DNA from: Bacteroidales bacterium
GTDB lineage: Bacteria; Bacteroidota; Bacteroidia; Bacteroidales; UBA932
DNA length: 64,000 nucleotides
Reading direction: 5' to 3'
Assembly (NCBI GenBank): GCA_017455065.1
Contig: JAFTBU010000011.1
Span: 1 to 64,000 of the forward strand
The notes under the pieces are model-generated. The model ran no database searches. It saw only the letters and a list, made by a program, of their open reading frames with translations, and was not told the DNA's origin. Numbering within the stretch: position 1 is the first letter of the stretch; every line of letters starts with the position of its first letter. The position numbers were made by a program, and so were the translations under genes. This document shows positions 14,946 to 24,621 of this stretch, piece after piece.

Positions 14946-15695
14946 CTATTTGACGAATAATCCGTATATCGCGGAGCCGCTGCCGGACATGGAAGCGTAG
15001 ATGGCGCCCCTGTCATACATCTGCTGCTTGAGCTGGGCAAGCTGGGGATGGGCGGCGAAGACAGTCTTCTCGAAATCATTGACGAGGACATCCTTCCACT
15101 GATCCACGGGATAGGAAAGGGCTTCCTTCAGGGACATGCCGCGGTGGTCTTCCACATCTTTGTAGGCCTCGGCCGTATTGATCCTGATCCCCTGGGGGAC
15201 GATGATCTTGACGGTGAAGTGCTTGAGGTCGATGTCGTAGGGCTCCAGGACATCTCCCTTGCCGGTGGCGATCATGGGGATGTTGTGGATGAAGAAGGGG
15301 CAGTCGCTGCCGAGGCGGGTGGCCTGGCGCAGCATCACCTCTTCGTTCATCTTGAGGTTGCAAAGCTCGTTGAGCATCTTCAGCGCGAAGGCGCCGTCGG
15401 CAGAACCGCCGCCGAGTCCGGCTCCCACGGGAGCGTGCTTGACGAGGCGTATTGACACGGGAGGCATATTGTGATAGGTCTGGCTGAGCTGACGGTACGC
15501 CCTCACGGTCAGGTCCTCACTTTCTTTCCAGCCGGCTCCGATCCTTGCATTGAAGCGGTCTGAAATGTTGATCTCGAGCTCATCCTGGAAGAAATTGACC
15601 GGGAGCATGAGGGTCTCGATATCATGGAAACCGTCCTCACGCTTGCCCAGCACATGGAGGCCGAGATTGATTTTTACGTTGGGTCTCGTTATCAT
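14946..15695 (-). CDS. ispE: 4-diphosphocytidyl-2-C-methyl-D-erythritol kinase
   Basis: The 249-residue GHMP kinase begins at ATG 15693-15695 (MITRPNVKINLGLHVLGKR). The ATP-binding motif is PVGAGLGGGSADGA near residue 95, and the C-terminal GHMP motif is SMSGSGSAIYG. It phosphorylates CDP-methylerythritol in the MEP isoprenoid pathway. It is slightly shorter than typical IspE. The start overlaps the sufD stop (ATGA). Two later MEP enzymes, IspG and IspH, need Fe-S clusters, which may explain the linkage with suf genes. Confidence 0.93.
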   Translation of the reverse strand: MITRPNVKINLGLHVLGKREDGFHDIETLMLPVNFFQDELEINISDRFNARIGAGWKESEDLTVRAYRQLSQTYHNMPPVSIRLVKHAPVGAGLGGGSADGAFALKMLNELCNLKMNEEVMLRQATRLGSDCPFFIHNIPMIATGKGDVLEPYDIDLKHFTVKIIVPQGIRINTAEAYKDVEDHRGMSLKEALSYPVDQWKDVLVNDFEKTVFAAHPQLAQLKQQMYDRGAIYASMSGSGSAIYGLFVK

Positions 15696-16285
15696 AAGCT
15701 GTTTATCAATTCGTCTCTCAGTCCTTCCGGAAGGTCCGAAAGCACAGGAGAAAGGAAAGAAATCATCTGCAATTTTCTTGCCTCCGCCTCGGGGACTCCG
15801 CGGGAGCGCATGTAAAACTGCTCCATCTCGTCCAGGAAGCCGGTGGTGGCTCCGTGGGAGCATTCGACGTCGTCGGCGTAGATCTCGAGCTGGGGCTTGG
15901 CCGAGGCCACGGCCTCGGGGGTGACCAGCAGGGTGTGGTTTTCCTGCCAGGCCTTGGTCTTCTGGGCGTCGTGGGCCACATAGATGAGGCCGTTGAACTC
16001 GGTGTGCGAGCTTCCTCCGGCGATGCCTTTGAAGAGCTGGCGGGAGGTGCTGCCGCCGCTGCTGTGCCTGACGAGGATGTCGAAGCCGAGCTGTTCCTGC
16101 CCGGTGCAGAGGAAGACGCCGCGGAGTTCCACCTCGCAGCCCGGGGACTGGATGTCTATCTCCAGCCTCTGGCGCAGTGAAGTGCCCGGGAGCGCCACCA
16201 GGATCATTCCGAGATCCCGGGGACTGTCCAGGGTGATGACTTCGGGGACGCTGTCCCTGCCCAGTATGTAGATCTGTTTATCCAA
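15692..16285 (-). CDS. sufD: Short SufD-like Fe-S assembly protein
   Basis: The protein has 197 residues, under half the usual length of SufD (about 420-450). It keeps the C-terminal part of the beta-helix core and the family signature YADDVECSHGATTGFLDE plus FYMRSRGV. The N-terminal helical domain and first half of the core are missing. The frame directly upstream is occupied by sufC, which overlaps by 8 bp, so no hidden N-terminus is available. SufD partners SufB and SufC in the scaffold complex that builds Fe-S clusters in the cytoplasm. Clean overlaps on both sides argue for a functional short form and not decay. Confidence 0.85.
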   Translation of the reverse strand: MDKQIYILGRDSVPEVITLDSPRDLGMILVALPGTSLRQRLEIDIQSPGCEVELRGVFLCTGQEQLGFDILVRHSSGGSTSRQLFKGIAGGSSHTEFNGLIYVAHDAQKTKAWQENHTLLVTPEAVASAKPQLEIYADDVECSHGATTGFLDEMEQFYMRSRGVPEAEARKLQMISFLSPVLSDLPEGLRDELINSL

Positions 16286-17027
16286 TGCTGGCGTATCCTC
16301 CGTTTTCTATCTGATCCACAAGTTCCCGTCCTGCGGTCTTGACGATGCGGCCGTCCTTGAGGACGTGCACGATGTCGGGGACTATGTAGTCCAGGAGCCT
16401 CTTGTAGTGGGTGATGACTATGAATGACTTTTCAGGAGAGCGCAGGGAATTCACTCCCTGGGCCACGGTCTTCAGGGCGTCCACGTCCATGCCGCTGTCG
16501 GTCTCGTCGAGTATGGAGAGCACAGGGTCGAGCATGGCCATCTGGAACACTTCGTTGCGCTTTTTCTCTCCTCCGGAGAAGCCCACGTTGACTTCCCTCT
16601 TGGCGAACTCGCGGCCCATGCCCACGAAGGCCATCTTTTCCTTCATCAGCGAAAGGTATTCCGCGGGGGAAAGCTCTCCCTTGCCTACGGCTTTGCGCTT
16701 GGCGTTCAGGGCGGCTTTCATGAAATTGGTGATGCTCACTCCGGGGATTTCGACCGGGTACTGGAAGCTCAGGAAGATGCCCTTCCAGGCGCGTTCCTCG
16801 GGCTTGAGGGCGAGCAGGTCCTCCCCCCGGAAGCGTATGCTCCCGGAAGTGACCTGGTAGCGGGGGTTGCCGGTGAGCACCGCGCTCAGCGTGGACTTTC
16901 CGGCCCCGTTGGGTCCCATCACCGCGTGCACTTCTCCTTCGCGGATGACCAGGTCGACCCCCTTCAGGATCTCCTTCCCTTCCACGTTGGCGTGCAGATC
17001 GTGTATTTCCAATAATATATCGCTCAT
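16278..17027 (-). CDS. sufC: Fe-S cluster assembly ATPase SufC
   Basis: The 249-residue ABC ATPase has Walker A GPNGAGKST, signature FSGGEKKRNE and Walker B LSILDETDSGMD, with SufC-specific features such as the DSGMD acidic loop. It powers the SufBCD scaffold. It lies 10 bp after sufB and overlaps sufD by 8 bp. Confidence 0.97.
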   Translation of the reverse strand: MSDILLEIHDLHANVEGKEILKGVDLVIREGEVHAVMGPNGAGKSTLSAVLTGNPRYQVTSGSIRFRGEDLLALKPEERAWKGIFLSFQYPVEIPGVSITNFMKAALNAKRKAVGKGELSPAEYLSLMKEKMAFVGMGREFAKREVNVGFSGGEKKRNEVFQMAMLDPVLSILDETDSGMDVDALKTVAQGVNSLRSPEKSFIVITHYKRLLDYIVPDIVHVLKDGRIVKTAGRELVDQIENGGYASIG

Positions 17028-17037
17028 CTTTCTGATA

Positions 17038-18486
17038 TTATCCTATCGAACCTTCGAGGGACACCTGCAGGAGCTTGCGGGCCTCGATGGCAAATTCCAT
17101 GGGAAGGCGCTGCAGCACTTCCTGGGCGTATCCGTTGACAATCAGCCCCACCGCATCCTCTTCGGGGATGCCGCGCTGGCCGCAATAGAAAAGTTTGTCC
17201 TCGCTGATGCGGGAAGTGGTCGCCTCATGCTCCACCGTCGCCGCGGGATTGGCATTGCGGATGACGGGGAAGGTGTGGGCGCCGCAATTGGACCCGATCA
17301 GCAGGGAGTCGCACTGGCTGTAGTTCCTGGCACCGTCGGCGCCGGGGGCGATGCGCACGAGGCCGCGGTAGCTGTTTTCGCTGTGCCCGGCGGAGATGCC
17401 CTTGCTGATGATGCGGCTGCGGGTGTTGCGCCCCAGGTGTATCATCTTGGTGCCGGTGTCGGCCTGCTGCCAGTTGTTGGTGAGGGCGACGCTGTAGAAC
17501 TCGGAGGAGCTGTTGTCCCCTTTCAATATGGTGCTGGGGTACTTCCAGGTGATGGCGGAGCCTGTCTCCACCTGGGTCCAGCTGAGATGGGCCCCGCTGC
17601 CGCGGCAGATGCCGCGCTTGGTGACGAGGTTCAGGATGCCGCCGCGGCCCTGGGCGTCGCCGGGGTACCAGTTCTGGACGGTGCTGTATTTGACATCGGC
17701 GTCTTTCTCGACAATGATTTCGACCACCGCCGCATGGAGCTGGTTCTCGTCCCTCATCGGGGCGGTGCAGCCTTCCATGTAGCTCAGGCGGGACCCCTCG
17801 TCCGCGATGATCAGGGTCCTCTCGAACTGCCCGGTGCCGCTGGCGTTGATGCGGAAATAGCTGCTCAGGTCCATGGGGCACTCGACCCCCTTGGGGACGT
17901 AGCAGAAGGAGCCGTCGGAGAAGACGGCGCTGTTGAGAGCCGCGAAGAAATTGTCCCCGGCGGGCACGACGCTCGCCAGATACTTGCGCACCAGGTCGGG
18001 ATGCTCGTGCACGGCCTCCGAGAAGGAGCAGAATATGATGCCTTTCTCGGAAAGGGTCTTGCGGAAGGTGGTGCTCACGGAGACGGAGTCGAACACTGCG
18101 TCCACGGCCACTTCCCTGCGGTCCTTGACGCCGGCGAGATACTCCCTCTCCCCCACCGGGATGCCGAGTTTCTCGAAGGTCTCCATCAGGGCCGGGTCTA
18201 TCTCCTTGGGACGGTCCTTGTCTTTTTTGGGTGCGGCGTAGTAGATGATGTCCTGGTAGTCGATGGGAGGAAGTTTCAGGTGCCCCCAGTCGGGCTGGGT
18301 CATCTTCTGCCATTTGCGGAAGGCGTCCAGACGGAAGTCCAGGAGCCACTGGGGCTCGTCTTTTATCCGGGAGATGGTACGGATGATCTCTTCGTTCAGG
18401 CCTTTGGGAACGAATTCCTGCTCCACATCGGTCACGAAGCCCTGCGCGTACGACTGGGTCGTAAGATCTTTCAGCGTCTCATCCAT
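17038..18486 (-). CDS. sufB: Fe-S cluster assembly scaffold SufB
   Basis: The 482-residue protein starts at ATG 18484-18486 ([17 protein letters not shown]). It has SufB hallmarks: the central [10 protein letters not shown] with the conserved Cys, and the late [18 protein letters not shown] with the Cys/Glu region where clusters assemble, followed by [16 protein letters not shown]. It is the main scaffold of the SUF system. The gene leads the unit sufB-sufC-sufD-ispE-DUF975. The -7 box TATATTTG (18495-18502, minus) lies 8 bp before the start. No sufS or sufE is nearby. Confidence 0.97.
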   Translation of the reverse strand: MDETLKDLTTQSYAQGFVTDVEQEFVPKGLNEEIIRTISRIKDEPQWLLDFRLDAFRKWQKMTQPDWGHLKLPPIDYQDIIYYAAPKKDKDRPKEIDPALMETFEKLGIPVGEREYLAGVKDRREVAVDAVFDSVSVSTTFRKTLSEKGIIFCSFSEAVHEHPDLVRKYLASVVPAGDNFFAALNSAVFSDGSFCYVPKGVECPMDLSSYFRINASGTGQFERTLIIADEGSRLSYMEGCTAPMRDENQLHAAVVEIIVEKDADVKYSTVQNWYPGDAQGRGGILNLVTKRGICRGSGAHLSWTQVETGSAITWKYPSTILKGDNSSSEFYSVALTNNWQQADTGTKMIHLGRNTRSRIISKGISAGHSENSYRGLVRIAPGADGARNYSQCDSLLIGSNCGAHTFPVIRNANPAATVEHEATTSRISEDKLFYCGQRGIPEEDAVGLIVNGYAQEVLQRLPMEFAIEARKLLQVSLEGSIG

Positions 18487-18494
18487 ATCAAGGA

Positions 18495-18502
18495 CAAATA
18501 TA
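18495..18502 (-). promoter_or_regulatory. -7 box of the suf operon
   Basis: TATATTTG on the minus strand, eight bases before the sufB ATG, predicting a leader of only a few nucleotides. Confidence 0.5.
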
Positions 18503-18568
18503 GCATTTAAAAATCGAACATATTCTATCAAATAGACAACTTTGATCACAACATATTATGATTAATCA

Positions 18569-18598
18569 TTGATATTTCGCTCAATATCGGTACATTTG
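18569..18598 (+). promoter_or_regulatory. Promoter of the M16 protease
   Basis: TTG (18569-18571), a 19-bp spacer and TACATTTG (18591-18598), about 35 bp before the ATG at 18633. Confidence 0.6.
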
Positions 18599-18632
18599 CT
18601 TCCTCGAAAACCGACACTACTTTAGTTTTGAT

Positions 18633-21443
18633 ATGAAAAGATTCATTTTCGTCATCGCGGCCCTCTTCGCCGCTCTGAGCGTCTCTGCCCAGCAGATGCC
18701 GCCCATCCCCGTGGACCCCGCCGTCCGCATCGGTCATCTCGACAACGGTCTGACCTATTATATCCGTCACAATGCGGAGCCCGCCGGCCAGGCCAATTTC
18801 TACATTGCCCAGAAAGTCGGTTCCATCCTCGAAGAGGAGGAGCAGAGGGGCCTCGCCCACTTCCTTGAGCATATGTGCTTCAACGGCACCGAGCACTTCC
18901 CCGGCAATGCCGTCATCCAGTACTGCGAGAGCATAGGTGTCAAGTTCGGCGCCGACCTCAACGCATATACTTCCATCGACGAGACTGTGTACAATATTGA
19001 CAATGTCCCCGTCGGCACCACTCCTTCCGCCATCGACACCTGCCTGTGGATACTCCGCGACTGGGCCGGCGGATTGCTCCTCCTGGACGAGGACATCGAC
19101 CATGAGAGAGGAGTCATCCGCGAGGAATGGAGGAGCCGCCGCAACGCCACCATCCGTATGTACGATGTGATCCTGCCCGAGCTCTACGCCGGCAACCGTT
19201 ACGGCGAGCGCATGCCCATCGGTCTGCTGGATGTCATCAACAACTTCCCTTACCAGGCTATCCGCGACTACTACCACAAGTGGTACCGTCCCGACCAGCA
19301 GGGTATCGTCGTGGTGGGTGACATCGACGTGGATGCCGTAGAGGCCAAGATCCGCAGCATCTTCAGCACCCTCACAATGCCCGAGAACGCTGCCGAGCGC
19401 TACTACATCCCCATCGAGGACAACGAAGCTCCGCTCATTTCCATCGCCACCGACAAGGAGCAGCCTTATGCCATGTCCTATATCATGGTCAAGCACGAAG
19501 CTGTCTCTCCCGAGCAGAAGGGCGACCTCAACTATTTCGTATATGACTATGCTATCAATATGATCGCCAGGATGTACGGCGAGAGGCTCTATGAGCTCTC
19601 ACAGGCCGCCGAGCCTCCTTTCATCCAGGCTTCCGTCGAGGACGGCGACTACATGGTCTCCAAGACCAAGGGCGCCCTCACCGGAGCTGTGATTTCCGGA
19701 GCTGAAGACTTCCTCAAGGGTGTCACCACCGTCTACCGTGAGATGCTCCGCGCCGTCAGGGGAGGTTTCACCGCATCCGAGTACGAGCGTGCCAAGGCCA
19801 ATTACCTGAGCAGCATCGAGTCCGCATACAACATGCGCGAGAAGAAGAAGAGCGCAGAGTATTGCTCAGAGTATGTGCGTCATTTCATCGACAATGAGCC
19901 CATCCCCGGCATAGAGAACGAGTTCGCTCTCGCCCAGCAGCTTGCTCCCAACATCCCCGTGGAGACCATCAACACCGTCCTCGCCAGCCTCTTCGGCAAG
20001 GGCAACCTGGCCGTGGCCTGCATGCTCCCTGACAAGGAGGGCGTCACCTATCCCACCAGGGAGGAGCTCGCAGCAGCTCTCGCCGCTGTGGAGGCCGAGG
20101 ATATCGAGCCCTACGTGGAGGAGACTTCCGATGAGCCTCTCGTGAGCGAGCTTCCCGCCCCCGGCAAGGTCGTCAAGACCGCAGCGGGTCCCTTCGGCTA
20201 CACCAAGTACACCCTTTCCAACGGTGCCACCGTTTACTTCAGGAGCACTGATTTCAATGCCGACCAGGTGCGCATGAGTGGATTCAGCGAGGGCGGCATG
20301 AGCCTGTACGATCCCGCCGAGAGCTTCAACCTCAAGGCCGTAGGTGAGCTTTACACCATCGGTGGTCTCGGCAACTTCAGCCAGTCCGCCCTGAGCAAGG
20401 CCCTCGCAGGCAAGAAAGTCAGCGTGAACAACAACATCAGCCTGCTCAACGAGAGCGTCACCGGCTCCACCACTCCCAAGGATTTCGAGACCATGCTCCA
20501 GTTGGTCTATCTGGGCGCCACCGCCCCCCGCGTGGATGAGGAAGCCTTCGCCTCATGGAAGAACAAGGCCAAGGCCACCCTGCTCAACGCAGAGGCCCAG
20601 CCCATGTCCGCATTCCGCGACAGCATGACCGCCGCCGTATATGCCGATCCTCGCCTGATTGGCAACATGAAGGCCTACGAGGTGGACTTCGTCGACTACG
20701 AAAGGGTCATGGAGATCGGTCGCGAGCGCTTCGGCGGTGCAGCTGACTTCACCTTCGTATTCACCGGAAACATCTCCGCCGAAGAGGCTATGCCACTGAT
20801 CGAGCAGTACATCGGCTCCATCCCCGCCGGCAAGAAGAAGGAGAAGGCCAACAACAAAGTCAGCGCATTCCGCAAGGGTATCGTCAACGTGGACTTCGAG
20901 AAACCCATGGAGGTGCCCATGGCTACCATCCTCTTCGTGGACAATGGCAAGTACAACCCTACCCTCAAGAACCAGCTCTCTTACGACATCGCCGCCCAGG
21001 CCCTCACCATCACCCTGCTCTCCGAGATCCGCGAGAAGGAAGGTGCGACCTACAGCATCAGCGCTGACGGCTCTGTCATGACATATCCCCGCAAGGAGGC
21101 CCTCTCCCAGATCATCTACCAGATGGATCCCGCCCGTACCGACGAAATCAACGCCAAGGTGAAAGCCATCGTCGATGAGTTCGCCGCCAATGGTCCCAGC
21201 GCCGAGAATGTCGCCAAGGCCAAGGAGTACCTGCTGAAGAACCACCAGGAGAGCCTGCGTGAGAATTCCTTCTGGTCCGGCGTCCTGATCGATTACCTGC
21301 GTTCGGGGATCGACTCCGTCACCGACTATGAGAAGGTGCTCCAGAGCATCACCCCTGAGGATGCCCGCAAGGCCTTCAACGAGGTCCGCCGCCAGGGCAA
21401 CCACATCAGCGTGATCATGCGCGGTGTCCCCGCTGCGAAGTAG
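18633..21443 (+). CDS. Secreted M16-family zinc protease (pitrilysin/insulinase-like)
   Basis: The 936-residue protein has a signal peptide (MKRFIFVIAALFAALSVSAQ) and two M16 repeats. The first is catalytic: the inverted zinc motif HFLEH in RGLAHFLEHMCFNG near residue 90, with the third ligand Glu in ERGVIREEW about 77 residues later. The second repeat (from about residue 510, GPFGYTKYTLSNGATVYFR) is the inactive partner. It probably degrades peptides in the periplasm or at the cell surface. It is a single-gene unit ending at a strong bidirectional terminator. Confidence 0.93.
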   Translation: MKRFIFVIAALFAALSVSAQQMPPIPVDPAVRIGHLDNGLTYYIRHNAEPAGQANFYIAQKVGSILEEEEQRGLAHFLEHMCFNGTEHFPGNAVIQYCESIGVKFGADLNAYTSIDETVYNIDNVPVGTTPSAIDTCLWILRDWAGGLLLLDEDIDHERGVIREEWRSRRNATIRMYDVILPELYAGNRYGERMPIGLLDVINNFPYQAIRDYYHKWYRPDQQGIVVVGDIDVDAVEAKIRSIFSTLTMPENAAERYYIPIEDNEAPLISIATDKEQPYAMSYIMVKHEAVSPEQKGDLNYFVYDYAINMIARMYGERLYELSQAAEPPFIQASVEDGDYMVSKTKGALTGAVISGAEDFLKGVTTVYREMLRAVRGGFTASEYERAKANYLSSIESAYNMREKKKSAEYCSEYVRHFIDNEPIPGIENEFALAQQLAPNIPVETINTVLASLFGKGNLAVACMLPDKEGVTYPTREELAAALAAVEAEDIEPYVEETSDEPLVSELPAPGKVVKTAAGPFGYTKYTLSNGATVYFRSTDFNADQVRMSGFSEGGMSLYDPAESFNLKAVGELYTIGGLGNFSQSALSKALAGKKVSVNNNISLLNESVTGSTTPKDFETMLQLVYLGATAPRVDEEAFASWKNKAKATLLNAEAQPMSAFRDSMTAAVYADPRLIGNMKAYEVDFVDYERVMEIGRERFGGAADFTFVFTGNISAEEAMPLIEQYIGSIPAGKKKEKANNKVSAFRKGIVNVDFEKPMEVPMATILFVDNGKYNPTLKNQLSYDIAAQALTITLLSEIREKEGATYSISADGSVMTYPRKEALSQIIYQMDPARTDEINAKVKAIVDEFAANGPSAENVAKAKEYLLKNHQESLRENSFWSGVLIDYLRSGIDSVTDYEKVLQSITPEDARKAFNEVRRQGNHISVIMRGVPAAK

Positions 21444-21460
21444 CGGCCCGCTATTGATAG

Positions 21461-21502
21461 AAAAACGCCGGTGCATCGGAAGAGATGCATCGGCGTTTTT
21501 TC
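21461..21502. terminator. Bidirectional intrinsic terminator
   Basis: AACGCCGGTGCATC (from 21464) pairs with GATGCATCGGCGTT (ending 21497) around a short loop. A T-run follows on the plus strand and a T-run on the minus strand. It ends the protease gene on the plus strand and the tRNA-Leu(CAA) transcript on the minus strand. Confidence 0.88.
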
Positions 21503-21505
21503 TGG

Positions 21506-21589
21506 TGCCCGAGGTGGGAATCGAACCCACACGTCTTTAAGGGACAATGGATTTTGAGTCCATCGCGTCTACCATTCCGCCACTCGGGC
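21506..21589 (-). tRNA. tRNA-Leu (anticodon CAA)
   Basis: The 84-nt class II tRNA has acceptor GCCCGAG/CTCGGGC, D-arm GGCGGAATGGTAGACGC, anticodon stem-loop ATGGA-CTCAAAA-TCCAT giving CAA, a long variable arm and T-loop GTTCGATTC. CCA is not encoded. It reads UUG. Confidence 0.94.
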
Positions 21590-21627
21590 CTGAAGGCGCG
21601 GCGGGCCGCAGGGACCCGTCGGGACAG

Positions 21628-21658
21628 CAAAGGTATCCAAAAAACGCGATTTATCAAA
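21628..21658 (-). promoter_or_regulatory. Promoter of tRNA-Leu(CAA)
   Basis: On the minus strand TTTG (21655-21658), a 19-bp spacer and TACCTTTG (21628-21635). The 5' leader before the tRNA is about 35 nt and GC-rich. Confidence 0.65.
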
Positions 21659-21682
21659 TATTTGAAGTATATTCGCCTGATT

Positions 21683-22654
21683 ATGGGAAAGATTAAGACT
21701 ATATTCAAGGACGACCTGGGCGCGGTCAACAGATGCCTCCGCTCCTATTCGTCTGTGTACATGGTATATGATTCGAATGTCGCAGCCCTCACCGGAGAGA
21801 TATCCAAGCATGTCCGCGCATCGCTGCCTATAACAGTGTCCGAAAGGATGAAGACTGTGGAGGAGGCGGTCAAGATAGACCGCTGGCTCCTCGAGCAGAA
21901 TGCCGACCGGAAGGCCCTCGTGCTCGCTGTGGGAGGCGGTGTCACCATAGACCTCGCCGGATTCGCCGCCAGCATCTACAAGAAAGGCATCGCCTGGGCA
22001 TGCGTCCCCACTTCCCTGCTCGCACAGGTCAACGCCGCGGTCACCGGCCGCACCGGCGTCAACCTCGGTGCCGAGAAGGACATCCTGGGCAGCCTGCAGA
22101 AACCCGACTTCGCATTCATCTGCCCAAAGGCCCTGGAGACCCTCCCTTCGAGGGACTACAAAGCCGGCGTGGCCGAATTGCTCAAGACCTTCATCATCAG
22201 CGACGATGCCGCCTACGAGATGACGCTGAACGCGCTTCACTCGAACTACCAGGACACTCTCGCGGAGCTGGTGACCACCGCCGCGGAGTTCAACGCCAAG
22301 ATGGCGGGGCACGGCAGCGAGGAGAAGTCTGTGCTCAACCTCGGCGGCATCTTCTGCGACGCCATCGAGTCGTTCCAGCTGTCGAACGCAGTCGCCGAGC
22401 CTCTCTCCCACGGGGAGGCGCTGGCGGTGGGCCTCGTGATGACGGCCCGCCTGTCCGAGTCCAGGGGCTATGCCCGGGAAGGCCTGGGAGACAAGATCGC
22501 CCGCGACCTGGAGGCCATAGGCCTGCCTACGGTCCCGCCCTGCGCTGAAGAAGACATCCAGGATATCATCATCCGCAGGAAGAAAGCCGAGGGCGGCAGG
22601 CTGAACGTAGTCCTCATCGAGAAAATAGGAAAAGTAAAACTGACCAGAATATGA
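21683..22654 (+). CDS. aroB: 3-dehydroquinate synthase
   Basis: The 323-residue protein starts at ATG 21683; the open frame further upstream crosses the tRNA gene. It shows the NAD-binding GGGVTIDLAGFAAS, the active-site block VPTSLLAQVNAAVTGRTGVNL, YKAGVAELLKTFII, and the metal-binding HGEALAVGLVM. It makes 3-dehydroquinate from DAHP, the second step of the shikimate pathway. The stop overlaps the start of the aroD-aroA fusion (ATGA), so the two are coupled. A weak -7 box (TATATTCG) lies near 21668. Confidence 0.93.
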   Translation: MGKIKTIFKDDLGAVNRCLRSYSSVYMVYDSNVAALTGEISKHVRASLPITVSERMKTVEEAVKIDRWLLEQNADRKALVLAVGGGVTIDLAGFAASIYKKGIAWACVPTSLLAQVNAAVTGRTGVNLGAEKDILGSLQKPDFAFICPKALETLPSRDYKAGVAELLKTFIISDDAAYEMTLNALHSNYQDTLAELVTTAAEFNAKMAGHGSEEKSVLNLGGIFCDAIESFQLSNAVAEPLSHGEALAVGLVMTARLSESRGYAREGLGDKIARDLEAIGLPTVPPCAEEDIQDIIIRRKKAEGGRLNVVLIEKIGKVKLTRI

Positions 22655-24621
22655 TCTGCGCCTGCATACATCACAAATCCCTGCAAGAAATACTGGACAT
22701 CCTCGAGGACGACTGGGTGGAGATGGCCGAAATCCGGCTGGACAGCTGCCCGCTCTCCGAGGAGGAAATCCGCAGCCTGTTCTCCGGCTCCGACAAGGCG
22801 CTCATCGCCACCTGCCGGGGTGAAGACGGGGACTGGAACAAGGTGATACGCAGGCTCGGCGCCGCCATTGAAGCGGGTGCCGGATTCGCCGACCTCGAGC
22901 TCGAGGCCCCCGTGGGCGCGAGCAAGGAGTTTCGCCGTCTCTGCCGGGACAATGGCTGCCAGGCCATCCGTTCCTTCCACGATTTCGGCGGCACCCCCGA
23001 CGCCGGCTACCTGATGCAGGTGATGGAAAGGTGCTTCCGCTACGGCGCCGATATTGCCAAGATCGTGACGACCTGCTACGACACCGCCGATGCGGAGAGG
23101 ATAGGCAGCCTTTATGGCATGACTACGGAGGAGGGCATCGCCATCGAGCCGCAGCGGCTCATTGCCTTCGGCATGGGCGAAGCGGGGCGGCAGACACGTC
23201 TGGATTGCCTCAGGAAAGGCTCTCCCCTCACTTATTGCGCCGTGGACGGGGAGGAAGGTACGGCTCCGGGACAATGGAGCGTGTCCGAAATGTACGGCGC
23301 CGTGTACGGGGAAAGAGACGCTTTCCATGGCAAGGACTTGAAGGTCTGCGCTTCGAAGAGCTTCGCGCAGCGGGCGATACTCGCCGCCGCCCTCGCGGAG
23401 GGCACTTCGGAGCTCCGCGACTACTCCCCCTGCGACGACAGCGAAGCCGCACTGAAGGTCGCCGAGGCGCTCGGTGCCACGGTCACACGAGGTGAGACCC
23501 TCACCATCAAGGGCATCGGCCCCCTCAAGGAAAAACTCCACATTCCCGAAATATTCTCCGGCGAATCCGGGCTTCTGACCCGTATGCTGATACCGGTGAT
23601 GTGCGCCGTCAACGAAGGCGAGTTCACCGTCAATGGGGAAAAGACCCTGCTGAAGAGGCCGCTGGGCGGCGCCGCCGACATCATGGCATCCTTCGGGGTG
23701 CTGATGCGCTCGGACAAGGTGCCGGTGACCCTCGCGGGGCCGCTGATCCCGGGCACGGCGGAGGTCTCCGGAAAGAGCGGGTCGCAGCTGATTTCCGGCC
23801 TGCTGATGGCCCTGCCGCTGTGCGAAAAGGACTCCACCCTGTTTGTCAGCGAGCCCAAGAGCATACCCTACATGTTCATCACCGTGGAGGTACTGCGCAA
23901 ATTCGGCATACGCATCTCCAGCGAAATGGAAGGGGACGGGGAGAAACTCAGCGAGCAGGACTGGTCGGGCTGCGATTCGGTCGTGTTCAAACTGCGCGGA
24001 GGCCAGCGCTACAAGGCCGCCAGCTTCGGAATCGAAGCCGACTGGAGCGCCGCCGCAAACCTCCTGGTGGCGGGTGCGATTTCGGGCAGCGCCGAGATCA
24101 AGGGCCTGGATCTTTCTTCGCTCCAGGCGGACCTCTCCATCATTGACATACTCGTGGACGCCGGGGCATCGGTGAGCAGCACCGAGGACGGCTACACCTG
24201 CGTACGCAAAGCCCCTTTGGAGGCCTTCGAGGCCGACCTCAACAATGCTCCGGACCTCTTTCCCATCGTGGCCGTACTGGCCGCTTTCTGCGCCGGAAAA
24301 AGCAGCATCCTGGGGCTCGGCAGGCTCGCCACGAAGGAGAGCAACAGGGCCGAGGCCATCACCGACATGCTGACGCAGCTGGGGGTGGAGCACTCCGTGG
24401 ACGGGGACGCCCTGCTTGTGAGCGGCAAGCACCTGGCCCGCCGCATCCTGGAGGGAAGCCTTCTGGAAGGAGGCGAATACACTTCCCGCCACGACCACCG
24501 TATGGCAATGGCCCTGAAGGTGGCCTCCCTGGGAACGAAAAGCCCCGTCATCATCGATGACGAGGCTTGCGTGGGGAAATCCTTCCCCGGATTTTTCGAT
24601 CTGTACTACTCAGCCTTCTGA
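22651..24621 (+). CDS. aroDA: Fusion of type I 3-dehydroquinate dehydratase (AroD) and EPSP synthase (AroA)
   Basis: The 656-residue protein joins two shikimate enzymes. Residues 1 to about 215 are a complete type I dehydroquinase: [16 protein letters not shown] with the catalytic His, [11 protein letters not shown] with the Schiff-base Lys, and the closing APGQ loop. Residues about 225-656 are EPSP synthase: [55 protein letters not shown] and GKSFPGFF. The usual GNAGTAMR loop is diverged (GESGLLTRM). It would catalyse steps 3 and 6 of the pathway. It follows aroB with an ATGA overlap and overlaps rplQ by 16 bp at its 3' end. Confidence 0.93.
   Translation: MICACIHHKSLQEILDILEDDWVEMAEIRLDSCPLSEEEIRSLFSGSDKALIATCRGEDGDWNKVIRRLGAAIEAGAGFADLELEAPVGASKEFRRLCRDNGCQAIRSFHDFGGTPDAGYLMQVMERCFRYGADIAKIVTTCYDTADAERIGSLYGMTTEEGIAIEPQRLIAFGMGEAGRQTRLDCLRKGSPLTYCAVDGEEGTAPGQWSVSEMYGAVYGERDAFHGKDLKVCASKSFAQRAILAAALAEGTSELRDYSPCDDSEAALKVAEALGATVTRGETLTIKGIGPLKEKLHIPEIFSGESGLLTRMLIPVMCAVNEGEFTVNGEKTLLKRPLGGAADIMASFGVLMRSDKVPVTLAGPLIPGTAEVSGKSGSQLISGLLMALPLCEKDSTLFVSEPKSIPYMFITVEVLRKFGIRISSEMEGDGEKLSEQDWSGCDSVVFKLRGGQRYKAASFGIEADWSAAANLLVAGAISGSAEIKGLDLSSLQADLSIIDILVDAGASVSSTEDGYTCVRKAPLEAFEADLNNAPDLFPIVAVLAAFCAGKSSILGLGRLATKESNRAEAITDMLTQLGVEHSVDGDALLVSGKHLARRILEGSLLEGGEYTSRHDHRMAMALKVASLGTKSPVIIDDEACVGKSFPGFFDLYYSAF

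Noticed and set aside
15692..16285. sufD as a pseudogene
   Set aside because: The short gene keeps precise overlaps with sufC and ispE, has no internal stops and retains the conserved core, so a functional short form is more likely.
16867..18510. 547-codon frame opposite sufB
   Set aside because: Gly/Ala/Val-rich shadow; sufB is complete on the other strand.
18546..19496. 316-codon frame opposite the M16 protease start
   Set aside because: The protease has a signal peptide and zinc motif, and the opposite frame covers two promoters.
22468..24498. 676-codon frame opposite the aroD-aroA fusion
   Set aside because: No known domains; the fusion strand has all shikimate-enzyme motifs.
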